From: Bryobacterales bacterium
GTDB lineage: Bacteria; Cyanobacteriota; Vampirovibrionia; Obscuribacterales; Obscuribacteraceae
Direction: 5' to 3'
Assembly: GCA_903970295.1 (NCBI GenBank)
Contig: CAJCHQ010000248.1
Span: forward strand, 1-7,517
Length of the DNA stretch: 7,517 nucleotides
The translations under genes were made by a program, and so were the position numbers. This document shows positions 1 through 5,845 of this stretch, piece after piece; position 1 is the first letter of the stretch, and each line of letters starts with the position of its first letter. The notes under the pieces are model-generated. The model was given only the letters and a program-made list of their open reading frames with translations. It was not told the origin of the DNA and did no database searches.

Positions 1-1045
1 TATCTCCGCGAGCGATCATCTGGGCGATAATCGAGAGCGGAAACGCAGTCATGCGCATCATCGCTGTCAGACATTCGGCCTGGTTGTTGTAGTCGATGCA
101 ATCCCAAACCACTTGCGATGGCTTTTTGTCTTTTGTGCCCGTGACTATGACCCGCACTAAAACTACGTCCGGCTCATCCTGTTTGAGCTTATCGCTGAGC
201 AGATGCATGAGCAATTCTCGCGGACGCACTTGGCCTGTCGGCAACTGTACAGGCTCGGCGCTCATCAAACCTATCTCTTTTAAAAGCTTGACCTGGGCGC
301 AATGGCCGGGGTAGCGGATGGTTTTGTAATCCATATGTTGAATTTTGCCATTGTATGTCAGGGGCAAGGTCGAAATACCGCCCGACGTATTGAATGCTTC
401 CATATTGCCGAACGGTCTGGGAAACTCGATCGATTCGATTTCAGTCAACGACGGCAATTTCATCAACTGCCCGTCGCGAATGACAGTGACGTCCTCGACA
501 TATTCATTGATCAGTCCATCGGTCGAAAAAGACTGAGCGTAACCCATAAACAGCCCTTCTGGCTCAATTGGCACGCCGCCTACTCGCAAGCGTATTTCAT
601 AGAGTTCGTCGAACGAAGCAGCTGCAGTCACGGCCAGAAGTGATACCAGTCCCGGTGCCAGACCGAGATTGGGAATAATAGTCAGCTCTCTTTCTCGAGC
701 CAGGTCATCGAGAAGGAATTGTTTTTCGACGATATCATTGTTACCGCCCAAATCGACAAAGTGCGCTCCGGCTTGCAGGGCGGCTTTTGTCAGCTCATAG
801 TTGTGGTGATAATTGACACAGCTGATTACCACTCCACATCGTGACATCAGCTCGAGGACTTCTTCGGTGTTCGTGGCATCTAGTTCGACCGGTATGACTT
901 TCTCGTCAGCCAGCGTGTCTGCCAACTGTTTGACGCGGGCGGCATCTTTGTCGGCAATGATTACTTGCTCGACGCGCGGACTGCGAATCAGATCGTAGGC
1001 GACTGCATATCCTTGTCTGCCGGCTCCGAGCACTAGAAATTTCAA
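1..1045 (-). CDS. lysine 6-dehydrogenase-like saccharopine dehydrogenase family protein (3' end outside window)
   Basis: NAD(P)-dependent oxidoreductase; 348 residues are visible and the frame is open to base 1. I read it codon by codon and found no frameshift. The N-terminus is a Rossmann fold with G7-A-G9-R-Q-G12, and Asp32 ends the second strand, which suggests NAD rather than NADP. From memory, the middle and C-terminal parts match Geobacillus L-lysine 6-dehydrogenase closely: a TIIPNLGLAPG stretch, RVGGVP, EAFNTSGG, YKTIRYPGH and a late MTAFPLSIIAQMIARG. That enzyme oxidatively deaminates the epsilon-amino group of lysine to allysine/piperideine-6-carboxylate. Family members are near 385-400 aa, so about 40 residues are missing. 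The start is TTG at 1045-1043, just before KFLVLGAG, with GAGG eight bases upstream. It could instead act on another diamine, as in carboxynorspermidine-type synthases. The family is sure; the substrate is inferred. Confidence 0.85.
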   Translation of the reverse strand, partial: MKFLVLGAGRQGYAVAYDLIRSPRVEQVIIADKDAARVKQLADTLADEKVIPVELDATNTEEVLELMSRCGVVISCVNYHHNYELTKAALQAGAHFVDLGGNNDIVEKQFLLDDLARERELTIIPNLGLAPGLVSLLAVTAAASFDELYEIRLRVGGVPIEPEGLFMGYAQSFSTDGLINEYVEDVTVIRDGQLMKLPSLTEIESIEFPRPFGNMEAFNTSGGISTLPLTYNGKIQHMDYKTIRYPGHCAQVKLLKEIGLMSAEPVQLPTGQVRPRELLMHLLSDKLKQDEPDVVLVRVIVTGTKDKKPSQVVWDCIDYNNQAECLTAMMRMTAFPLSIIAQMIARGD

Positions 1046-1088
1046 GACCTTTACCTCGCCAGAGTCGCATGCGCGTATTCAATATCGT

Positions 1089-1117
1089 TCAATAGCTTTG
1101 ATGATCATTGATGGCAA
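1089..1117 (-). promoter_or_regulatory. possible sigma70-type promoter for the lysine dehydrogenase-like gene
   Basis: On the minus strand, TTGCCA (1117-1112) and TATTGA (1094-1089) are separated by exactly 17 bases, about 45 bases upstream of the TTG start. The -35 box matches the consensus at five of six positions, but the -10 box matches at only three. It is the best-spaced pair I found near this gene, but weak. Confidence 0.25.
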
Positions 1118-1312
1118 GATGATATCACCCCGGTAGGCGCAGTTGCTAGTTGGCTGAGATGCGCACCGGGCTCCAACGACAATTTAGGATAGAGAGCGTT
1201 AGCTGAGTTCAGCGCTTTTCCTCGGAGGGCTAGCTGAGATTTAGTTTCACGGTGGCAGGAATTTTAGCCGAATTTCTGACCAAAACCTGATGGATGGCTG
1301 TGATCGAAACAC

Positions 1313-1330
1313 TCAACCGATATCGGTTGA
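1313..1330. repeat. perfect 18-base palindrome, candidate operator
   Basis: TCAACCGATATCGGTTGA is identical to its own reverse complement. It has no loop and no following T-run, so it does not look like a terminator. The form, two 9-base half-sites meeting at one dyad, suits a homodimeric repressor. It lies about 270 bases upstream of the minus-strand dehydrogenase start. I do not recognise it as the site of a particular regulator family, and no regulator gene is in the window. Confidence 0.6.
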
Positions 1331-1368
1331 CTTCCACGACGCCGTGATTCATTCAGCCAAGCAGAATA

Positions 1369-1397
1369 TGTCAGAAAATCCTCGCAAACATCTGACA
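1369..1397. repeat. inverted repeat, 7-base arms with a 15-base spacer
   Basis: TGTCAGA at 1369-1375 is the exact reverse complement of TCTGACA at 1391-1397. The spacer is too long for a strong hairpin with such arms. Two half-sites of a DNA-binding protein are about as likely as chance. Confidence 0.35.
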
Positions 1398-1412
1398 ACG
1401 CGACGAGCCTCG

Positions 1413-1424
1413 TTAGTTAACTAA
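1413..1424. repeat. perfect 12-base AT-rich palindrome
   Basis: TTAGTTAACTAA equals its own reverse complement. It lies 82 bases from the end of the 18-base palindrome in the same gap. It could be another protein-binding site, but at this length chance cannot be excluded. Confidence 0.35.
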
Positions 1425-1683
1425 ATGAACGGCACGATCAGCTGAGCGGCGATGCTCAGACGGGCGAACGTAGACAAGAAGGATTTCTTGTGCTTTAGAG
1501 AAATTTTCATCAGGACCTCAAGAGTTTCAACTAAACCGCTGAATAAGGTCGCAGGCAAAAGTAACCTGGCCGCGACGAGTGCCGTTATCGTATGGTGTTA
1601 CGTTCTTGTTCAGAGATGCGCACCACTTTGCATCGGCAAGCGCCGGAATCGAGGCCATAATTAGCTTGTAGACTTACCCTGCT

Positions 1684-3153
1684 TCAACCTTTGTATTTAT
1701 AACTGATTGTCTTATGCTGGGAGTAAAAGTCGAGGCTGTACATGCCGCCTTCGCGACCGATACCAGATGATTTTTGTCCGCCAAATGGCGTGCGCAGGTC
1801 GCGGGCAAACCAGCAATTCACCCAGACTAATCCGGATTGCAATTTGCTCGAAACCTGGTGACAGCGATCGATATCTTTGCTCCACAAACTTGCGGATAAA
1901 CCGTAGGCAGTGCTATTTGCCATCTTGAGCACTTCTTCGTCGCTGCCAAACGGTATTATCGGCAGTGCCGGTCCGAATATTTCTTCCTGGCAGAAACGCG
2001 AGTCGTATTTCAAGCCGGTGAAAACTGCAGGGCTGAGAAAATTGCCTTCGCCTAATTCTTTTAGACGTTCGCCGCCTGTAAGCAGCTTGCCCTCGGCTTT
2101 GCCCAGCTCGATGTAAGACTGCACTTTTTGCATGTGCTCTTTGCTGATCAAAGCTCCCATCTGAGTATCTTGGCTGAGAGGATCGCCAACCTTTATTTTT
2201 CTCACTCTATCGACTACGGCTTCGACGACCTGATTGAAAACTTTTTCGTGCACAAATAAGCGCGAGCCGGCTAAACAAATTTGACCTTGGTTGCGGAACG
2301 CCGCGCGCACCGATGTGGGAATGGCATCCTCGAGATCGGCGTCGGCAAAAATGATGTTGGCGCCTTTGCCACCCAATTCGAACGACACTTCTTTCAGGGT
2401 GTCGGCGGCCGCTTTCATGATTGCTTTTCCGGTCGATGTTTCACCCGTGAAGGAGATCTTTTTCACGAGCGGGTGGCGGGTCAGGGCTTCTCCAGCCGAG
2501 TCGGCGCCGAAGCCTTGAACGATGTTCAAAACGCCGGCAGGCAAGCCCGCTTCTTTGCAAATTTCGCCAAGCAAGCAAGCAGTGTACGGCGTCCATTCGG
2601 CGGGTTTGAGAATGCATGAATTGCCCATGATCAAGCATGGTGCAATTTTCCAGGTGGCTAAGTAGAGGGGCAAATTCCAGGGCGTGATCAAACCGATCAC
2701 TCCCAGCGGCTCTCGCATTGCTATGTGGCGCTCGTTGTCGGCGCTGACGAAATATTCGTCGTTGACTGATGTAGCATAGTCGGCGAAGAAGTGAAAGTTG
2801 AGGGCCGCTCTGGGAATATCGCCTTCCAAGGTTTCTGTAATCGGCTTGCCGGTGTCGAGACTTTCGGCTTCGGCAAGTTCGGCTTTGCGAGCGAGAATCG
2901 CATCGCCTATCTTGCGCAGAACGACGGCTCGTTCTTTGATTGTCATTTTCGACCAGGGTCCGTTTTCGAATGCTTTGTGTGCGGCTTGAGCGGCTTGGTT
3001 GATATCATCGGCGGTGCCATCTGCCACCTTGGCCAAAATTTCTTGCGTGGCCGGATTGACGTTGTCGAAAGTTTTGCCAGATGAGGCAGGCGTATATTCG
3101 CCGCCGATGAAGTGCTGCAGCTGCATTGTCTTGGATTGAATTTTTGTTGTCAT
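1684..3153 (-). CDS. ALDH8-type aldehyde dehydrogenase (2-aminomuconate / 2-hydroxymuconate semialdehyde dehydrogenase-like)
   Basis: Cytosolic NAD-dependent dehydrogenase that oxidises an aldehyde to its acid; 489 aa, full family length. All catalytic landmarks are present: TPWN with oxyanion Asn160, KPAEWTP with Lys183, FTG at 235-237, ELGGK with general base Glu259, QIC with nucleophile Cys293, EEIFGP at 390-395 and PFGG at 456-459. The C-terminal block from Trp444 (WVNCWFARDL, then PFGG, SGIGREGG and DFY) is typical of ALDH8A1 and bacterial muconic-semialdehyde dehydrogenases. Arg115 (in DIPR) and Arg451 appear to line up with the arginines that hold the substrate carboxylate in aminomuconate semialdehyde dehydrogenases; this is my alignment from memory. 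The start overlaps the RidA stop as ATGA, with no good Shine-Dalgarno, so translation is probably coupled; Met10 is an alternative start. An allysine dehydrogenase role is possible, given the lysine dehydrogenase-like gene downstream. Confidence 0.92.
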   Translation of the reverse strand: MTTKIQSKTMQLQHFIGGEYTPASSGKTFDNVNPATQEILAKVADGTADDINQAAQAAHKAFENGPWSKMTIKERAVVLRKIGDAILARKAELAEAESLDTGKPITETLEGDIPRAALNFHFFADYATSVNDEYFVSADNERHIAMREPLGVIGLITPWNLPLYLATWKIAPCLIMGNSCILKPAEWTPYTACLLGEICKEAGLPAGVLNIVQGFGADSAGEALTRHPLVKKISFTGETSTGKAIMKAAADTLKEVSFELGGKGANIIFADADLEDAIPTSVRAAFRNQGQICLAGSRLFVHEKVFNQVVEAVVDRVRKIKVGDPLSQDTQMGALISKEHMQKVQSYIELGKAEGKLLTGGERLKELGEGNFLSPAVFTGLKYDSRFCQEEIFGPALPIIPFGSDEEVLKMANSTAYGLSASLWSKDIDRCHQVSSKLQSGLVWVNCWFARDLRTPFGGQKSSGIGREGGMYSLDFYSQHKTISYKYKG

Positions 3154-3605
3154 GATTTATTTTCGGGGCAGAGGGCGATGGCTTTGATTTCAATGAAGTT
3201 GTCGCCGGGCAAGCCCGCTACTTGCACGGTTGTGCGGGCAGGCGGATCGGCAAACGAAAAATACTCGGAATAGACCCGATTATACTTTTGAAAGTCGGCC
3301 ATGTCCTTGAGATAGACGTTTACTTCGACCAGGTCTGGTAACGAACATCCGGAGGCCGCTAAAACTGTCGTCAAATTATCGAGAACGGCGCGAGTCTGAA
3401 CCTCGATGTCGTAAGCGATAACTTGACCTTGCGCGTCTAGAGTGACGCCGGCTTCCCTGCCGGTCTTGGCATCTCGGGCGCCCTGACCGGAAACAAAGAG
3501 CAAGCCCGCCGCTTTGACAGCGTGCGAGTAGGCTCCCAGCGGTGCCGGTGCCGTGCCGGTAATCTGAATCGCCTGCTTGCGCGACCTGGCATTTTCGCTA
3601 GTCAT
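3150..3605 (-). CDS. RidA family (YjgF/YER057c/UK114) enamine/imine deaminase
   Basis: Small trimeric-type deaminase that hydrolyses reactive enamines/imines to ketones plus ammonia; 151 aa. The visible signature is an N-terminal APAPLGAYSHAV, then LLFVSGQGA, a VEVNVYLKDM strand, PARTTVQVAGLP with the carboxylate-binding Arg124, and IEIKAIA with Glu139. The key arginine implies an active deaminase rather than a non-catalytic homologue. The reading frame extends upstream to 3740. I prefer the ATG at 3605 because MTSENARSRKQ puts the first motif at the usual distance, and because a promoter-like -10 box covers the ATG at 3641. An AGG about ten bases upstream is a modest ribosome site. The gene ends in an ATGA overlap with the aldehyde dehydrogenase. 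That pairing recalls 2-aminomuconate deaminase beside its semialdehyde dehydrogenase. General imine detoxification is the alternative. Confidence 0.9.
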   Translation of the reverse strand: MTSENARSRKQAIQITGTAPAPLGAYSHAVKAAGLLFVSGQGARDAKTGREAGVTLDAQGQVIAYDIEVQTRAVLDNLTTVLAASGCSLPDLVEVNVYLKDMADFQKYNRVYSEYFSFADPPARTTVQVAGLPGDNFIEIKAIALCPENKS

Positions 3606-3636
3606 ATGCTGGAAACCTGCCGCTTTTGACGTGATT

Positions 3637-3666
3637 ATCATAGCTGTACTGGGGTCGTCTGGGCAA
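3637..3666 (-). promoter_or_regulatory. candidate sigma70-type promoter of the RidA-aldehyde dehydrogenase operon
   Basis: On the minus strand, TTGCCC (3666-3661) and TATGAT (3642-3637) are separated by 18 bases. They match the consensus at four and five of six positions. Transcription would start near 3630, leaving a leader of about 25 bases before the ATG at 3605. This argues against the longer RidA start choices. Confidence 0.45.
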
Positions 3667-3708
3667 ACCAGGAACCAAATTAGCCGCCCCCCGTCAGGGC
3701 AAATGCTC

Positions 3709-3720
3709 CACCGAGCGGTG
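3709..3720. repeat. short inverted repeat in the divergent promoter region
   Basis: CACCG and CGGTG arms (3709-3713 and 3716-3720) flank a 2-base centre, about 45 bases upstream of the RidA candidate -35 box and 165 bases upstream of treZ. It could be an operator shared by the divergent operons, but it is short. Confidence 0.25.
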
Positions 3721-3806
3721 TGGGATCGATTCCTATACATATGTTCGTCGGGTGATCATTCGCTCGCGATTCACTCTGCTTTTATCTTTCGTATCGAACC
3801 CTTGTA

Positions 3807-3838
3807 ATGACGGTTCATGGTCGACAAACTTAAATAAT
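3807..3838 (+). promoter_or_regulatory. weak candidate promoter for the treZ operon
   Basis: An AT-rich TAAATAAT stretch (3831-3838) could supply a -10 box. ATGACG (3807-3812), 18 bases before TAAATA, is a possible -35 box matching four of six positions. No other plus-strand pair with better boxes and spacing was found between 3606 and 3886, so the true promoter may use a different sigma factor or an activator. Confidence 0.2.
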
Positions 3839-3877
3839 GTCGTTCTTCAATTGATCAGGTGACCCTGCAAATTTGTT

Positions 3878-3881
3878 GGAG
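3878..3881 (+). promoter_or_regulatory. ribosome binding site that sets the treZ start
   Basis: GGAG lies five bases before the ATG at 3887. The in-frame GTG at 3881 uses the last G of this site and so cannot be the start served by it. ATG 3887 is therefore chosen. Confidence 0.7.
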
Positions 3882-3886
3882 TGAAA

Positions 3887-5845
3887 ATGGCTGACCAAAG
3901 TACCCAAAGTACGATTCTGCCCGAGACCAAAAAACCGCATGTGCACCAGATGCCTTTCGGCACTCGCGTTCTCGAAGGCTCCGTCAACTTTCAGATCTGG
4001 GCTCCTTCGGCGAAGGAAGTAGCAGTTTGTTTGTTTGATGGCAGCAATGAAAAGCTCTTGCCGATGAAAGCTGCTCAGGAAGGGTGGTTTGATTTGACCA
4101 GCACTGAGGCCGCTCCCGGCATGAAGTATAAATTTGTGATTGACAACGATTTGCGTGTGCCCGATCCGGCTTCTCGTTTTCAACCTGAAGACGCCCACGG
4201 TCCAAGCGAAATCGTTGACCCGCGCAGTTTTGCCTGGCAGGAAAGCGAATGGATCGGCAAGCCGTGGGAGGAAGCGATTATATACGAATTGCATGTCGGT
4301 ACGTTTTCCGCTGCCGGTACTTTTAAAGGCGTGCAAGAACGGCTCGACGATTTGATTGCTCTGGGTGTGACTGCAATCGAGTTGATGCCGTTATCCGATT
4401 TCCCGGGTGCTCATGGTTGGGGCTATGACGGCGTTCTGCCTTACGCGCCCGAAAGTCGTTATGGTCGACCGGAAGATTTGAAAGAGTTGGTACAAGCCGC
4501 GCATCAAAAGGGTTTGATGATTTTTCTGGATGTGGTCTACAACCATTTCGGCCCTGATGGTAATTACTTGCATGCATATGCGAAGCAGTTTTTCACTGAG
4601 CGATTCAAGACACCCTGGGGTGCGGCCCTCGATTTCACTGCCGAAAACAGGGGCGTTGTGCGTGACTACTTTATCGAAAACGCTCTTTATTGGATCAACG
4701 AATATCGTTTCGATGGTCTGCGTCTGGATGCAGTTCACGCCATTACCGACTTGTCAGAGAGACATTTTCTGGAAGAGCTGGCCATTCGCGTCGCCGAAGG
4801 ACCGGGTTTAGAACGCCGTATACATCTGGTTCTGGAAAACGATCGAAATGAATCTGAATTTCTCAAGCGCGGCATCGATCACCATCCGGAATTTCACACC
4901 GCCCAGTGGAACGATGATATACATCATTGTTTCCACGTTTTGGCGACAGGTGAGACAGCAGGCTATTACGAGGACTATGCTAAAGCCGCTTCAGGCAAGG
5001 AAACAATCGAGCATCTCGCCGTTTGTTTGACCGAGGGCTTTGCCTATCAGGGGCAACCATCGCATCATCAAGACGGCAAATTGCGGGGTCAACCCAGCGC
5101 TCAATTGCCACCCACTGCTTTCGTTTCTTTCATTCAAAATCACGATCAAATCGGCAATCGTGCCCTTGGCGAGCGGATCGCTGCCCTGGTCAGTGAGGAA
5201 AAAGCACGGGCACTGGCTGCTGTTTATTTGCTGGCGCCAGCAATTCCTATGCTTTTCATGGGCGAAGAGTGGGGGAGCAAACAACCGTTCTATTATTTTT
5301 GCGATTTGAACGATCAACTGGCACCATTGATTACCGAAGGCCGGCGCAAAGAATTTGCCAAATTTCCAGAATTTTCTACGGAAGAAATGCGGGAGAAGAT
5401 ACCAGATCCCTGCAATTCCAAAACATTCGAGCGGTCGAAATTGAATTGGCACGAACGCGAACAACCTGTACACAAGCAGATGTTGCAATATTATCAGCGG
5501 TTGATCGAAATTAGAAAAAATGAGATCGTGCCCAAGTTACTGACTTGGCATATGAATACGAGCCCTCATTCATCCGGAACTGCTATTCGAGCCAGTTATG
5601 AGTTATTCGGAGAAACTGCTCTGGCAGCTAATTGGGCTCTGTCTGCTGATTCGCATTTGTGGTTGTTTACCAATCTCGGCGACCAGAAATTGGACGCCAA
5701 CGGTTCGAGCAAGCTCGATCAGTTACGCCAGAAACATCATGGTTTCGCCACGGCGAGGGTGATTTTCGAAAGCAAAGAACATTCGTTAGATGCCCTGACC
5801 AACAATAAAATCGAGCCCTGGTCAGTTACCTGGTTGTTTGTATGA
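3887..5845 (+). CDS. treZ: malto-oligosyltrehalose trehalohydrolase (TreZ)
   Basis: GH13 enzyme that hydrolyses the alpha-1,4 bond next to the trehalose end of maltooligosyl-trehalose and so releases free trehalose; cytosolic, second step of the TreY/TreZ route from glycogen. It is 652 aa, slightly long for the family (about 580-620). Residues 24-110 form an N-terminal beta domain (FGTRVLEGSVNFQIWAP). The (beta/alpha)8 barrel follows, with LDVVYNH (Asp215-His220), YRFDGLRLDAVHAI carrying nucleophile Asp281, LVLENDRN with acid/base Glu317, WNDDIHHCFHVL at 341-352 and QNHDQIGNRALGER with His419-Asp420. FMGEEWGS and a GRRKEF segment (486-490) before the C-terminal beta domain are TreZ hallmarks that separate it from glycogen branching enzyme. 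The stop overlaps the next start as ATGA, so it forms an operon with the MalQ homologue. TreY is not in the window. About the last 90 residues are less conserved. Confidence 0.95.
   Translation: MADQSTQSTILPETKKPHVHQMPFGTRVLEGSVNFQIWAPSAKEVAVCLFDGSNEKLLPMKAAQEGWFDLTSTEAAPGMKYKFVIDNDLRVPDPASRFQPEDAHGPSEIVDPRSFAWQESEWIGKPWEEAIIYELHVGTFSAAGTFKGVQERLDDLIALGVTAIELMPLSDFPGAHGWGYDGVLPYAPESRYGRPEDLKELVQAAHQKGLMIFLDVVYNHFGPDGNYLHAYAKQFFTERFKTPWGAALDFTAENRGVVRDYFIENALYWINEYRFDGLRLDAVHAITDLSERHFLEELAIRVAEGPGLERRIHLVLENDRNESEFLKRGIDHHPEFHTAQWNDDIHHCFHVLATGETAGYYEDYAKAASGKETIEHLAVCLTEGFAYQGQPSHHQDGKLRGQPSAQLPPTAFVSFIQNHDQIGNRALGERIAALVSEEKARALAAVYLLAPAIPMLFMGEEWGSKQPFYYFCDLNDQLAPLITEGRRKEFAKFPEFSTEEMREKIPDPCNSKTFERSKLNWHEREQPVHKQMLQYYQRLIEIRKNEIVPKLLTWHMNTSPHSSGTAIRASYELFGETALAANWALSADSHLWLFTNLGDQKLDANGSSKLDQLRQKHHGFATARVIFESKEHSLDALTNNKIEPWSVTWLFV

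Larger units (their letters stand above)
1046..1683. other. 638-base intergenic gap, palindrome-rich, no credible gene
   Basis: This lies between the end of the aldehyde dehydrogenase gene and the start of the lysine dehydrogenase-like gene, both on the minus strand. The only sizeable open frame (plus strand 1452-1664, 70 codons) has no recognisable motif or ribosome site and an unconvincing composition, so I do not call it a gene. I see no tRNA-like cloverleaf and no stem followed by a T-run. The gap does hold several inverted repeats, listed separately: 1313-1330, 1369-1397, 1413-1424 and a small 6-base stem with a GGAT loop at 1475-1490. A 12-base direct repeat also spans most of it. It probably holds the control region of the downstream minus-strand gene. 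A small RNA is possible but not supported. Confidence 0.6.

Noticed and set aside
302..643. 113-codon plus-strand frame
   Set aside because: It is antisense to the lysine dehydrogenase-like gene, whose frame is open and conserved throughout.
1636..1660. Possible rho-independent terminator after the aldehyde dehydrogenase gene
   Set aside because: The minus strand has only a 4-base CGGC/GCCG stem with no following T-run, too weak to call.
1452..1664. 70-codon plus-strand frame in the intergenic gap
   Set aside because: No Shine-Dalgarno, no recognisable domain, and cysteine/arginine-rich composition unlike the neighbours; probably chance.
3606..3740. N-terminal extension of the RidA gene to 3740 (196 aa)
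   Set aside because: The extra 45 residues match nothing in the RidA family, lack a ribosome site and overlap the best promoter candidate; the ATG at 3605 gives family length.
3830..4336. 168-codon minus-strand frame crossing the treZ start
   Set aside because: It is antisense to treZ, has no motif and no plausible ribosome site, and is best explained as a codon-usage shadow.
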